Shown: positions 42,266 through 54,954 of the stretch, one piece after another
Numbering within the stretch: the first letter of the stretch is position 1
Layout: every line of letters begins with the position of its first letter
DNA from: Diadophis punctatus similis
Taxonomy: Eukaryota > Chordata > Lepidosauria > Squamata > Dipsadidae
Length of the DNA: 64,000 bases
Reading direction: 5' to 3'
Assembly (NCBI GenBank): GCA_023053685.1
Contig: JALIGW010000013.1
Location: forward strand, 15,300,001 to 15,364,000
Notes under the pieces: generated by a model
Told to the model about the DNA's origin: nothing
The model's database searches: none
The model's input: only the letters and a program-made list of their open reading frames with translations
Position numbers and translations under genes: made by a program

Positions 42266-43489
42266 AGAAAGTGTGTTGAACAGGTTCGCTGCCTTGAGCT
42301 GTTTGTAAAAAAAATCACAAAGGCAGGAAACAAGCAAAACAAACAAATGAAGAGTAAAGGTTTAAGAATAGCCTTTGCAGATCTTAGACTAGATTATTAT
42401 TGAAGATCCCTGGGGAAAATGCAAGTGCATATAAGGAAACTTAAATACATTTGTATGCAGGTATCTAGTAACAGCTGCTCAGAATCACTTTGTAGAGTGA
42501 GATGAGCAGCATATAAATGTCATAAACAAACAACCAAGTAGCAACATTAATTGGCTTATAGCAGTAAAATCACTTGAGCTGACCCAGTCCAATGTGCATT
42601 CATCAAGCTGAACCTTATTCATATTTACATACATGATCTTATTATGCCTGTATGAGGGAGAATCCTGTAGTCCTGCCAACTGATGCTGAACTGGAAATCC
42701 GAGCAAAACCAACCAACTTGGTTGATGAAATGGGGTTCTGGCAGTTGTGATTTAGCAACATCTGGACGACCAGGGGCCCCCATTCTCTGCCATACAAAAA
42801 TGTCTACTTTCCTACCATCCTCAGAACACCTCCATCTTTATACCATTTATTTCACCAATCTTGTTTCCTCATCAAGTTGCTACTTATAAATATTGTTATT
42901 TCCTCCAACGTGAAATAATATTCTCCTGGGTTGATGAGTTGGTGGAATATATACTTAGATACCTTTTTTATTCCAAGAAGAAAACACATGGCGTGGAATA
43001 ATTGATTACTTTGCAACTACACTGATGTAAGAATTAAAATGGTTGAATAAATGTCCAGTTTTCATCCATAAAACTGTCATAGTTCCCCCCCCCCCATAGA
43101 TTTTTGTTTGGTTTTGAAATCAAATAGATGTTTTGCTGATTGCTAGGAAGAGAAATTAAAAGCCTGCCTCATTGATACCTATCTTGTAATAGTTTTGATT
43201 TTCTCTCTGGGTTTTTTTTTGGGGGGTCAGTTTGGAATAAAATCTCACTTTATAGTTGTTGCCAGAAATAGATTGCTTAATGTAAAATTGAAGCTTCAGT
43301 GCAAATATTGTGAAGTATAAATGCAGAAAAAGCAAAGGCAAAGATAAATGGGAGATTATACTGCACAGAATTTGTATGCATGTGTGATCTATCAATCGAT
43401 CATCTTTCAATCTACACTATCTCTCTCTCTCTCTCTCTCTCTCATCCTCTCTATCTCAGAATAGGAAGCCCTTTTGATATGAATTTCCA
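42266..43489. other. Unassigned sequence with short runs
   Basis: No repeat or exon recognised. There is a C run near 43086-43095 and a (CT)n run at 43423-43442. Confidence 0.45.
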
Positions 43490-46400
43490 CTAAAAATGCT
43501 GGAGGATTCAAGAGTTTTTGTATGGATTATTATAGTGGAATGAGTAAGCCGGGGGTTTGGTCTTTGTCCCCCTCTGCTGAGTGTGGAAACAGAAGTGGAG
43601 GGGGACTTAGGTTCATTCCCAGGTGTAGTATGAATGGTATGCATGGTCTGTCGGGAGAGGGGGGGACCAGTAGGGGAGGGGAGTGGATTTCTGATGGGAT
43701 GGGGGACGGGAGGATTACGGTCATAACAGGGAGAGGTAGGTATGGCGGGAGCAGAGGGGTAGGCCGCTCTCGGGGAACGAGAACTCGCTGTCTCCAAGCG
43801 ATTTCTTGTTCTGGCCCCTCTGGTTTGGTTCCATCTTGCTCAACCCGAGGTCCTGGTAACCAGGGATGTCAGGGCCCTGGGCTCAAGCTGCTGCTGTTGA
43901 ATGCCAGGTCAATTACCAACAAGGCCCCCCTTGTACGGGATTTAATCCTGGAAGAAGGGGCGGACCTGGCATGTATTACTGAGACCTGGCTAGGCCAGGA
44001 GGGGGGGGGGTTCCCCTCTCCGAGATGTGCCCGGACGGGTTCTCAGTTCAGCATCAGCCACGACCCCAGGGAAGGGGTGGAGGAGTGGCGATTATAGCTC
44101 GCCAGAACCTTAATCCTCGAAGGAGCCCTGCCCCGGAGATTGTTGGGTGTGAGACGCTCCTTCTGAAGTTGGACTTAGGGGTCCAGGTGGGCCTTTTGCT
44201 ATCGTACCTGCCTCCTAGCTACGTTGCAAAGGCCCTGCCTGTTCTGCTCGAGGTGGTAGCAGGGCTGGCGATTGAGTTCCCCAGGTTGATGGTGCTGGGG
44301 GACTTTAATTTGCCATCGCCCGGTGAAATCTCGGAGGCAGTCCAGGAGTTCATGGCTTCCATGACAACCATGGACCTGACCCAAGTAGTTCAGGGTCCGA
44401 CTCATGAGGGAGGTCACACGCTTGACCTTGTGTTTCTTTCGGGGCAGTGGAGAGATGATCTGAGGCTGAGGGGTTTAGTCACAGTACCCTTGTTGTGGTC
44501 AGATCATTTCCTTCTGAGGTTGGATTTCATGGCACCACTCCTCCACCGCAAGGAGGCGGGGCCGATTAAGTGGTTCCGCCCCAGGCGCCTAATGGAATCT
44601 GAAGGATTTCAGAGGGAACTTGGGGAAATACCTGACTCCCTGGTACACGATTCATCTGAGGCTCTAGTGGCTGCCTGGAATCGGGCGGCAACGGGGGCTT
44701 TAGATCGGATTGCGCCTTTGCGGCCTCTCCGTGGCAGCAGATCCCGGAGGGCGCCTTGGTTTACTGAGGAGCTCCGGGAGATGAAGCGCCTAAAGAGACG
44801 CCTAGAGCGACGATGGAGAGCCAGTAAAGCTGAGTCTGACCGGACACTTTTAAGAACTTGCATTAAGTCTTACTTAGTGGCGATAAGGGCGGCAAAATGC
44901 TCGCATTTTTCCGCTCTTATTGCGTCCGCCGACTCCCGCCCAGCCGCCCTGTTTAGGGTGACTCGCTCCCTCCTAGCCAAGGGGGGAGCTGAAGATCCCT
45001 TGCAGGGCAGAGCTGAGGAATTTTCTCAGTTTCTGGCGGACAAAGTCGTTCAGATTCGGACAGACCTGGACTCCATTTGGACAGGGCAAGCCGAGATGAC
45101 AGGGGCGAGTCTTAGTCCTGTTATATGGGACGAGTTTGAGCCTGTCACTCCTGAGGATGTGGACAAGGCCATAGGAGCGATGAGCGCCTCCACTGTTTAT
45201 TGGACCCGTGCCCCTCCTGGCTGGTCTCTGCCAGCAGGGAGGTGTCACGCGGCTGGCTCCAGGCGGTTGTGATCACTTCTTTGAGAGAGGGATCCATCCC
45301 ACAGCCTTTAAAAGCTGCGGTGGTGAGGCCCCTCCTCAAGAAGCCTTCCCTGGACCCAGCGGATTTAAAAAACTTCCGTCCAGTCTCCCACTTACCATTT
45401 TTGGGTAAAGTTGTTGAGAAGGTGGTGTCGCTCCAACTCCTGCGGCTATTGGAGGATACTGATTATCTGGATCCCTTTCAATCGGGTTTCAGGCGCGGCT
45501 ACAGTACGGAGACTGCTTTGGTCGCGCTGATGGATGATCTCTGGCGAGCCCGGGATGGGGGTTATTCCTCCATCCTGGTGTTACTTGACCTCTCAGCGGC
45601 TTTCGATACCATTGACCATGGTATCCTTCTGCGTCGTCTTGGGGAGATGGGAGTGGGAGGCACTGTTTTACAGTGGTTCTCCTCCTACCTCTCTGACAGG
45701 ACGCAGTCGGTGTTGTCAGGAGGACAGAGGTCGGCCCCTAGGCCCCTGGTTTGCGGGGTGCCACAGGGCTCGGTCCTCTCGCCCATCCTGTTTAACATTT
45801 ACATGAAACCGCTGGGTGAGATCATCCGACGACATGGGGTGAGGTATCAGCAGTATGCTGATGATACCCAGTTGTACATCTCCACCCCGTGTCAGTTCAG
45901 TGAAGCAGTTGATGTAATGTGCCGCTGCCTGGACGATGTGAGGGTCTGGATGGGAGTGAACAGACTCAGGCTCAACCCAGACAAGACTGAGTGGCTCTGG
46001 ATATTGCCTCCCAAGGACTATGTCGACTGTCCCTCCTTGGTTCTTGGGGGAGAAAAATTGTCTCCCTCAGAACAGGTTCGCAATTTGGGTGTCCTCCTAG
46101 ACCCACAGCTAAAATTGGATCAACATCTTTCAGCTGTGGCTAGGGGGACCTTTGCACAGATCCGTCTCGTGCACCAATTGCGACCCTACTTGGAGAGGGA
46201 GGCTTTGCTCACAGTCACTCATGCCCTTGTCACCTCACGGCTAGACTACTGTAACGGACTCTACATGGGGCTACCCTTGAAGAGCATCCGGAGACTGCAA
46301 TTGGTACAGAATGCAGCTGCGCGAGCTGTAGTGGGTGTACCGAGATACACCCACGTAACATCTATCCTCCGCCAGCTGCATTGGTTGCCAATTAGTCTCC

Positions 46401-46893
46401 GGTTGCAATTCAAGGTGTTGGTTTTGACCTTTAAAGCCCTACATGGTTCAGGGCCAGGTTACCTGCGGGACCGCATCCTACCACATACCTCCCTAAGACC
46501 AGTTAGGTCCCACAGAGAGGGCCTCCTCCGGGTCCCATCGGCCAAACAATGTCGGTTGGCGGGGCCACAGGGGAGGGCCTTCTCTGTGGGAGCCCCGTCC
46601 CTCTGGAACCAACTTCCACCAGAGATCCGGACCATCCCCACCCTGCTGGCCTTCCGTAAAGCCTTAAAAACATGGCTCTTCCGGCAGATGGGGTGAATAG
46701 GATAATCAGATTCCCCCCTGAATGTTGCGTTTATTATGTTCTTCTTTTTTAATTATATCTTTAATTATATTTTTAACTTAAATTATGATTATTGTTTTTA
46801 AAATGTACGTTTCTTATTCATGTTGTACGCCGCCCTGAGTCCCACGGGATTGGGCGGCCTATAAGAGCGTCTAAATAAATAAATAAATAAATA
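43490..46893 (+). mobile_element. Near-complete L2/CR1-clade LINE
   Basis: About 3.4 kb of GC-rich sequence with an endonuclease-RT protein and a 3' tail (GTACGCCGCCCTGAGTCCC, then TTGGGCGGCC, then TAAATAAATAAATA to 46893). Several 5'-truncated stumps with the same tail are in the window. GC content is well above the surroundings, so it could be mistaken for a CpG island. The 5' boundary is approximate, and no target duplication was identified. Confidence 0.9.
43522..46696 (+). pseudogene. LINE ORF2: endonuclease + reverse transcriptase, two frameshifts
   Basis: The protein is read in three successive frames. Frame 43522-44008 carries the start of an apurinic-type endonuclease (LLLNARS from about 43882, Asn127; TETWL with Glu154). 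After a run of ten G (44001-44010) the frame moves to 44025-45190, with GGVAIIAR, LGDFN, LDLVF and WSDHFLL endonuclease motifs and a Lys/Arg-rich linker. Near 45195-45204 it shifts again to 45200-46696, with the RT motifs LLDLSAAFDTIDH, GVPQGSVLSPILFNIYM and YADD (residues 219-222 of that frame), and the HALVTSRLDYCN and LHWLPI C-terminal motifs. All key residues are present, so only the two shifts disable it. It would nick DNA and copy LINE RNA. Confidence 0.88.
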
Positions 46894-47654
46894 CTGCAAT
46901 ACAGTCAGTTTGATTTAAGGACAGGTGAATCTATAAGTTCAGTTTGTCTAATTTCTCTGCTGGCATAAGTGTTTTTTAAAGTTTAGAATTACATTTGTAT
47001 GTATATTTGTGCACCTTTCTTCAAACCTAGATTTTTATTGGAAAATTTACCTAATATACACTGTTCTGCAGGCAGTTTTTTTTCAAAATATAATGTATTT
47101 TCTGCATTTTTTCCATAAATTTGTGCAAGCTTCTCTGTAATCTTTATCTTTTAAGTTGTTCTTTGCCCATTTCAAAGAAATGAATTACAAAGGGCAACAA
47201 AACATTGGTTCATGAACAGCTCTGAAAAATGCAAATTTAGGTAAATTCAACTTGGAATACAAACTGAAAGACTAGTTTAGATGTAACAGGAAACTTGATT
47301 GAAGCAACTCAAATCATCTACTTATGGGTTTCAACTAAGCACAGTCTGTCATTATATAAATAATAAGAAAGCTAGTTCACAGGTCTGGGCTGGCAGCTGC
47401 TCGCTAAACACCCTCTCACCTTGACTAAGGATTAGAATGATGCAAACACTGCCTTACACTTGCTACAATGAACAGGATTATTTCAGATCCTTGCAATTCA
47501 GTGAAAATTAGACTTAAAATAGTTATATTGGAATCAGGGCTAATCTGTCTTAGATCTCAAGCAGATTGCTCTCCCTCTTTTCTGATAAGCAACACCTTTA
47601 AGTTTATTGATGTATCTGTTTTTCTACTGCCATAATCCCATAACAGATTCCTGG
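46894..47654. other. Unassigned sequence, no gene seen
   Basis: AT-rich DNA with no recognised element. Confidence 0.45.
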
Positions 47655-47780
47655 GGGCACTGTTGTGTAGTGGTACAGGCACTGAACTGGCATTCCAGAA
47701 GTGCAGGTTCAAATCCACTGTCCACTCAGAAATTCATTGTCTGACATTGGGCCAGTCATTTTTCCTGAGATTGAACCTGC
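47655..47780 (+). mobile_element. Possible MIR-like tRNA-derived SINE remnant
   Basis: TGTTGTGTAGTGGTACAGGC resembles an A box, and AGGTTCAAATCC 30-40 bases later is an intact-looking B box. ACATTGGGCCAGTCATTTTTC recalls the core of MIR-type SINEs (GGGCAAGTCA). The copy is short and worn. Confidence 0.5.
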
Positions 47781-48672
47781 TCCAGAAGATTGATAGGGAG
47801 TAAAAGAGGAGGGTAGAACCCTAGGGGTGTGGCCCTTAAACAAATAATCAAGCAACTATTAAGCATTAACCTAACCAGCTATGTCACAGTACCAGCTCCT
47901 TCATTTATGAAAAACTCTCCAAAGCATCTCTGCCTTTCTCAGCCATTAGAAAATTATTAGGACTAGCAGTGAGTTGACAGATGGTATTCCAGAAGGTGTT
48001 AGCCTTTCTTGAAAAACCCTTGAAGTATTTTGATTAAAGTAGACATTCCTAAATGACAATACTAGAGACAATATTGCATTCCCAAGGTCACATCCTCAGT
48101 AGCCCAATGGCCATTGGCTTGATTGCTTTTAAAAGCTAGAAGTTATTCACAAGCCATGGCTATGTTTGGAGAAGAAAATGGCCAACTAATAATATGGGCT
48201 AGAAACTTTTCTATATTTATTTGCAATTGGAAAAGAACATGCAAATTAATGGCATTAATTTTATCAGACCATAAATATCAGACAGGAGGAATAATATGAT
48301 AGAAAAATCAAATTGAAACAAATCAATATGTTGTAAGTATCTTCAGAGGTTAATGCAGGGCACAAAAGATTGAGTGGCTGCATACTCAAAGCAGCTCCCA
48401 TTTTTAAAATATATGTTGCAACACATGTAAAAAAGGGTGGGACTTTGATCAGAGCCTTGATTGACATTTGGACTTTTTTGACCCTCCCCCATGAATATCC
48501 CTGCAGATATTTTTAACCCGTTGTTTCATTTCTATTTTGTTTTTCTGTTGTACCATTCATCCTTTTTAGAATTGTTGAAGTATTGATATTGGAAAACAGT
48601 CAAAGAAAAACTGAAAAAAAATATGCTGAAATAGTATTTTGTCCTTTGCTTTATCATTTGTACTGCCCTTTG
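47781..48672. other. Unassigned sequence, no gene seen
   Basis: No recognisable repeat or exon. Confidence 0.45.
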
Positions 48673-48680
48673 CTCTATGG

Positions 48681-49122
48681 CAGTGATGTCTAATCTTTTT
48701 GTCACTGCATGCCGAAAGCATGTGCACGGACATGCGACAGCGCGGGTGCGTGCGCGCATCCATAATGCAATGCATGTGTGACCCCCATGTGCCCCATCCC
48801 CACGCATGCATGCACAACCCTCCACAGGCGTTCCACCCCCAAGCATGTGCATGCAACTCCCATGTTCCCCCAGACCTTGCGCATGCACGTGCGACCCCCA
48901 CACCTGCACGCACAATCCCTGCGCCTGCCCCTGTGCATGCATGGCATCTCCCGCAAGCACCCCACTCCCTGCGCATGCACAGCAGAGACCCAAAAACTAG
49001 CTGGCCAGCAGGAGGTCTGCACGCATGTGTGGTGGAGCTGAGCTGGGGCGATGTCTCACGTGCCTGCAGAGAGGGCTCTGCGTGCCACCTGTGGCACGCG
49101 TGCCATAGGTTCGCCAACACGG
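48681..49122. mobile_element. hAT-like transposon, 442 bp, diverged ends
   Basis: The left end CAGTGATGTCTAATC and the right end (GGCACGCGTGCCATAGG then TTCGCCAACACGG) are imperfect inverted relatives of the CAGTGATGGCGAACC family. The exact 8-bp word CTCTATGG flanks it (48673-48680 and 49123-49130). The inside is rich in CATGCAC/GTGCATG motifs, which produces long but meaningless open frames on both strands. Confidence 0.9.
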
Positions 49123-49130
49123 CTCTATGG

Positions 49131-50983
49131 GAAAAATCCCCTTCTGAACTTCTCACTTCCTTTTCCATCAACTACTTCCCATCTCAAGTTTATTTAATGA
49201 GGCTCATGATTTTTTTCATTCCCTCACAAACATCTGTACATATTTAGAGTGCTACGTCCTTCCCAGATGTTTGAAAATGAGTCACTATGTAAAAAAGAAA
49301 AGAAAAGAAAAATAGCAACATCAGGAATGAAAAACCTTAATAAAACACTATTTTAAAATGTGGAACATTTGAAGATACTCTGTATCCTGGGTGTGTATAG
49401 TCAGGTTTAGCACTAGATTTAATGTAAGACCTGCTGTCCCTTGATTACTGAAAAGGCTTATAAATCAACTAATGGATGCTTAGGAAAAACTGTTCTAATT
49501 TTGTTAAGTGCAAAACTCAACTTATAGTGCCAGGGCCCGTTAAACAATAATATTTAGACAACATAAGAAAATCCAATCCAATTCTTTCACAGTATTGTCA
49601 CAGCAGACAAGTAGAATATAATATTTCAACTGGCAAACACAGATATACATTTGATCTCTGTATAGAAATGCTTGAGAGATGCTAAACAAAGACAAAAAAT
49701 AGGTGCTTCAGGCTTTGCACTGTTATGTAACAGATTGAAGGTCTAGGTTTTAGTCACTGGAAATGTGATAAACAACATTGTGCATTAATGCAGAAAACAG
49801 ATTGAGCTCTTTAATGGGACATCAAATAAGACTTTATTAGCATCTATTAGGTTCAACCCAAAGCCCGGGAAATAGCATTAACGAGCATCATATATCAGTC
49901 TGTCTGTTATTAGATAACATTATCGCTTAAAACTAGCAAGTCATAGAATGCTTTATACCTTTTTTTTTTACCTTTATCTTTAGAATGAGTGTCTGACATT
50001 CTATCCCACTACTCTGGCCTAACTATTAGTAATAGTGAACCAATTTATAAACCCATTAGTGACACTTTTTCCTGAAGATAAAAACAGTCAAAATTATCTG
50101 GCAGCAATTAATCTTAATGGCTGTATGCAGTAAACAGCAATGGGCTAATTCCAGCTCTGTCAGCCCCATCAAACAATCCCACATTAGGCAGCTTTTCACT
50201 GATCCATTAAGCATATTCAGAGCAACAACAAATTCAGTGCTGAAGGCATATGCACTAAACATTACAACAGTGATCTTCTGAAACCATCATTATCTCTTAA
50301 ATAGTACTTCCCCCATGTATTATCATTATGCTGTACATTAGAAATACTTTGATTAAACTCCCTTAATTCATAACAGACAGCTGCAGACCATTTATGCAGT
50401 TAATCTCAACACAACAGCGATTGAGAAAATATAACAAATGAAGGCTGTAAACTGGAAGTCATTATGACGGGAAGATACTGGTTTTTCTAGCCCTCTCGGT
50501 GCAAAGAGCATGTAAAGATTATGCTTGAGGTCTGTAATAGTGGAGTGGAAACACTAATGACCTTCTCATTTCCCTGCAACATTAGCCATACAAACTGCAG
50601 CTACATACATATATACACCCACACGGTCTTCACATGCGAGCTGTGTTTAAGGATTTTTCCATAACACTGATACCATGACTTAAGAACAAAAGAAAAGCAA
50701 CACTACCCAGGCAAAAGTCATGTGGAGATATATTACAGAAAGCCACCATTCTTCAACTGAGTTCAGTTAACACATCAGCTAAGACGTTGCTTCAGGAAAC
50801 TGATCTGCATGAAGGCCCTGCTTTTTATCATCAGGAACTAGGAAAGGCGGTGTCAGATGGGCTGACAATTATGATACAGAACAGCGGCAGGTTCTCAGCT
50901 CCTCAGCTTTTCTTTTCAAGAATTACAGTTAGAAAATCACACACAAGATTTCAAAGATAAACACAAGAACTTCATTGGGACAG
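49131..50983. other. Repeat-free block, candidate conserved regulatory DNA
   Basis: About 1.85 kb without any recognised repeat. From about 49780 to 50560 it is AT-rich and full of homeodomain-like TAAT/ATTA words and mixed-composition sequence (for example CAGCAATTAATCTTAATGGC). This is the appearance of vertebrate conserved non-coding elements. There is no open frame of note. The call is an inference from texture alone. Confidence 0.35.
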
Positions 50984-51184
50984 AATAGCAATAGCACGTA
51001 GACTTATATACCACTTCATAGTGCTTTACAGTCAGTTCTGAGCGGTTTACAATCTGGGTCCTCATTTTACCAACCTAGGAAGAATGGAAGGTTGAGTCAA
51101 CCTTGAGCTGGTCAGGATCGAACTCTTGGCAGTGAGCAGAGTCAGCCAGCAATACTACATTCTAATCCCTGTGCCACTACAGCT
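50984..51184 (-). mobile_element. Sauria-type SINE, diverged copy
   Basis: On the minus strand GAGCTGTAGTGGCACAGGG is the head, TCCTGACCAGCTCAAGGTTG the middle, and GAAGTGGTATATAAGTCTACG with TGCTATTGCTATT the tail. The segment with ATTGCCCCCAACA in other copies is deleted. Confidence 0.85.
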
Positions 51185-51380
51185 CATATGTTTCTGTGAC
51201 ATTCAGAGGCATATGTCTTCCTTGGATCAGTTTTGACATCAAAAGGATGTTAAGATACCAATGGTCTAATCTGACCAAGATAAAAAACAATGTTGCAATC
51301 TTGCAAAGACCATTGTGATCCACCCAGAGTTAGGTCTCCCCCAGGTATGAATGTGTTGTTTGGTTTTTTAATTTTTTAAT

Positions 51381-51638
51381 TAATCAAATTTATTTATTAT
51401 TTATTTATTTTGTGAGATTTGTATACCGCCTCACAGTGCAAGCACTCTCTAAGCGGTTTACACCAGTCAGCAATGTATATTTATATTGCCTCCAACAATC
51501 TGGGTCCTCATTTTACCTACCTCGGAAGGATGGAAGGCTGAGTCAACCTTGAGCCGGTGAGATTTGAACCACTGACCTGTGGATCAGTGTCAGCTAAAGT
51601 GGCCTGCAGTACCTGCCTCTAACCGCTGCGCCACCCCT
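51381..51638 (-). mobile_element. Sauria-type SINE variant
   Basis: On the minus strand it starts AGGGGTGGCGCAGCGGTTAG and has a B box, GTTCAAATCTCACCGGC. It ends with GAGGCGGTATACAAATCTCAC and an AAATAAAT tail instead of GCTATT, so it is a second subfamily. An L2/CR1 tail follows immediately. Confidence 0.88.
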
Positions 51639-51771
51639 AAATGTTTTAAATCATTTATTATTTTTTGTTACTCTTTTTTATATTGTTCTTATATTCTGTT
51701 GTACGCCGCCCTGAGTCCCCAAGGAGTAGGGCGGCATATAAGAACAGCAAATAAATAAATAAAAATAAATA
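51639..51771 (+). mobile_element. L2/CR1 LINE tail (GCCGCC...GGGCGGC)
   Basis: TTGTACGCCGCCCTGAGTCC, then GTAGGGCGGCATATAAGAAC and (AAAT)n. It is 5'-truncated and abuts the SINE. Confidence 0.75.
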
Positions 51772-51907
51772 AATATCTCCATTACTCTAAATTATAGAGT
51801 AGGGCTATAGAAGGCCACCTACACAACAACCTACTTTCCCCCATCATTAAACAATTCCACATTATATCTTGATGGTGGTTTATTTATTTTCAGTTTGATT
51901 TCTTGAC

Positions 51908-51941
<34 letters not shown>

Positions 51942-53108
51942 TGTGTGTGTATACATGGCTGTGCAACTGTAAACAAATTTGGGTAGGGTTTCATGTACAT
52001 TATGGTTAATCCTGCTATTGCCTTTATGTGTAGTCAATTTCGTTAGTGGTTCCATACCAATGTGGAAAAAGGGGCATCATATCATGGAATCATGCATTTA
52101 GAACTTTAATTAGTATGGCCCATCATATGGTAACCTTCTCCAATTCGGCATAGTCAAGGACCTTCCTTAGGGAATTCTCCATTAGTGGCAAGGCTAACTT
52201 CTCTTTTTCTAGTTTATCAGGTTGAATTAAGCTATTAAGTCTGGTATTTTGTTGCTAATTCTAGTTTTTGATCAGCAAGCTTCTTTGGGAGGGAACTGTA
52301 AACGTTCCTCCTTCTTAGTTTCTACAGTATTTATGGTTCTATGTCTTGAAAGACACTTGAGGCAGTTGTTCGGAGGCTAAAGGAATCAACCTTAATTAAA
52401 CAATCTTAATTACACCCATCTTCCCTTAATTTATAGATAAAAAACATCCTACAGATCAGCATACAAATTCTTCACTTCGCAAGTGTAACAAAACCAAGAG
52501 ACCATTTGTGAATATTGGTGAATACTGTAGGTCTAGTGAGGTTTTGCTACATATAAATAGTTCATTTGATTTTAGAGATATAAACCGCAGACACAGTGTC
52601 GCTTTTTTGATGAAATGACCAAATAAATAAAACTTTTCTCTGGCATTAGCTTAACTGTCAGAGACAATCTTGGTTTCAGTTTATAAACCCTGCATACAGT
52701 AATTCAGAAAACAAGAGACCTGCAAAATTTCCCAGGATCTATGATACAGATGATCAGAGGGCAGGAGTAATAGATTCCTGGAATATAAAAAAGGTACCTA
52801 GGGATGCGGAAGGTTAACTTAATCCAATAATGAAAGGCCTTTTGTTTCAAGACAGAACTGTGTTGACCCAGTATTTATTTAAAATCCTGCATATACAGCA
52901 TACAAAGGGCAACAACATCATAGTTTTCATTTTAAGTAACTTACATTTTTAAGCACATGAAGCAGAATAACAAAGGAAGAGTTGTGATCAGGAATGTCAA
53001 AGAAAATAACCTTTTTGCAGATGTCCCATCGGCTATATTTTGAGGCTTTGTAGACTGGATCTCTTAAAAGAGCTAAATTTGTCTCAAAATATAAAATATT
53101 CTTCTTGT

Positions 53109-53111
<3 letters not shown>
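51772..53111. other. Mostly unassigned sequence with a (GT)n run
   Basis: A GT microsatellite lies at 51911-51949. The rest has no recognised repeat or exon. Confidence 0.5.

Positions 53112-53183
<72 letters not shown>
53112..53183 (+). repeat. (GA)n microsatellite
   Basis: About 72 bases of uninterrupted AG/GA repeat. Confidence 0.97.
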
Positions 53184-53186
<3 letters not shown>

Positions 53187-53397
53187 TAGACTGTAATTTG
53201 CAAAACATTTACACAGATACAACATTAAAAAAAATGAAAATAGATGTAGGCATGGTTTCACCTTCCAATTGCAGCATTACATAGATATCAGCATTGCTTA
53301 CTTATTTACAAGGGAATTTAGGGAATTTTATGAGCATATCAGTTACTTTTCTACCAAGTGTGACTATGAGAAAATCCAAAACTTTCCGGGCCCTTAT

Positions 53398-53545
53398 TTA
53401 ACAAAATAATAGAATCATATAATTAGTCAGTCCAGCCCTCTGCTCAGTGCATAAATCCAGATTAAAGTATTCCCAAGGGATGACAGTCTAATCTTTGCTT
53501 GAAAAAATCAAGTAAGTCACCTGCCCTCCCCATCCTGGCTTGGAG
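53398..53545 (-). mobile_element. CR1-like 3' fragment, minus strand
   Basis: GAATCATATAATTAGTCAGT with CCAGCCCTCTGCTCAGTGC is the reverse of a CR1-type 3' end, similar in kind to 39649-40042. Confidence 0.5.
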
Positions 53546-53800
53546 CAGCTCTAAACGAATCAAGGAGAGAAATAAAACCTAGAAGTAAGAGGAGAAATTT
53601 CCTGAAGGTGAGAACAATTAACCAGTGGAATGACTCTTTGCCTGCAGAAGTTGTGAATGCGCCAACACTGGAGGTTTTTAAGAAGAGATTGGCCAACCAT
53701 TTGTCTGAAGTGTAGGGCTTCCTGCCTAAGCAGGGGGTTGGATTAGAAGACCTCCAAGGTCCCTTCTAACTCTGTTATACTGTTAAAATACTGTTAAAAA
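53546..53800 (+). mobile_element. CR1-like 3' end, plus strand
   Basis: GGAGAGAAATAAAACC leads to GAACAATTAACCAGTGGAAT, GTTTTTAAGAAGAGATTGG and GACCTCCAAGGTCCCTTC, the closing phrases of a CR1 frame and UTR. It stands head to head with the fragment at 53398-53545. Confidence 0.75.
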
Positions 53801-54785
53801 TCCACATCCAAAGGACAACCATCATCATGCTAAATAATGTGTTTCACTACTGAGTTTCTTCATTTAAGATCCATTGAAAACTTGTATTGTAACTAAAAAG
53901 ACTCCCCAATACATAACCTTGAATGTACTGTATTTCATACTGTCTTGGATACTCTGAGTTTTAAAAATCTGCATTGCAAAAATTCCCTCCAAGCTCTAAT
54001 TTAAAGAAAATGCAAGCACAAGACAATTTGACTTAGATGCATTTTGTTACACTCAAGTCAAATTGATATCTGCAAGCCAGTCTGTCTCTTATCAAGATTC
54101 ATTTCAAGCTTATCAGACTTATAAGCAGTCACTGAGGGAGAACTAGTCCTGTTTTAAATTGTGCTGTTTAGAAATATGCAACTAATATTAATATCAATCT
54201 GAAAGAAGCAGCCCTTTCAATTTCCTTTTTCTTTGCCCCAAGCTTTCATACTATTTTTTTCTTCTTTTATGGCATGGTGCTCACGAAATGGCAAAAATTC
54301 ACATAAAGAAGTATAACCCATAAACCTGGCCTAAAACAACATGGGTTGTTGGATTGCTTAAACTCAATCAGACAAGGATTAGCTAGCTTGAAAAGGTTCC
54401 ATAGAGAATGTGAAAAATCCTGAACTTGCTCTGAAGAAAAAGCAGAACCTTTGGGCAAATTTCTTTCTGAGTTATGAAGAATAAATTTGCAGCTAGGCGG
54501 AAGTTTATTCCTTAAGATGTTAATGTAGGAATAGTGCACTACTCGACACAATTTTGCAGAAAAATACAGCTTTATGGTCTTTTAATTTCTTTCTTCTGTG
54601 GCCTCTTTATAGAGTATAAGATAATAGTATGAGTGACATCCCCTCCATTCAATCAGAAGCAAATTTCATACAAAATCAATGGTCATTTCTTGAGCAAAAA
54701 CAAAACATGCTGAACTACTGTCAGTTTCATAAAATTGATGTAATAGGTACAATATTTGAGATGATAAATACAGATGCATTGTAAA
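53801..54785. other. Unassigned sequence, no gene seen
   Basis: No recognisable repeat or exon. Confidence 0.45.
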
Positions 54786-54954
54786 TACCGTATTTTTCGG
54801 AGTATAAGACGCACCTAGATTTTTGAGGAGGAAAACAAGGAAAAAAGTATTCTGAACCAAATGGTGTAGTAATATATTATTTAATAAAATACCAGAGTAG
54901 CAGAATATGTTTTACAACCATATACACTTTTTACAACCATGTACACTTTTTACA

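Noticed and set aside
43600..46700. Possible CpG island or gene promoter
   Set aside because: The high GC content is explained by the coding region of an L2/CR1-clade LINE.
48566..49247. Long Cys/His/Met-rich frames on both strands
   Set aside because: They come from CATGCAC/GTGCATG motifs inside a hAT-like element.
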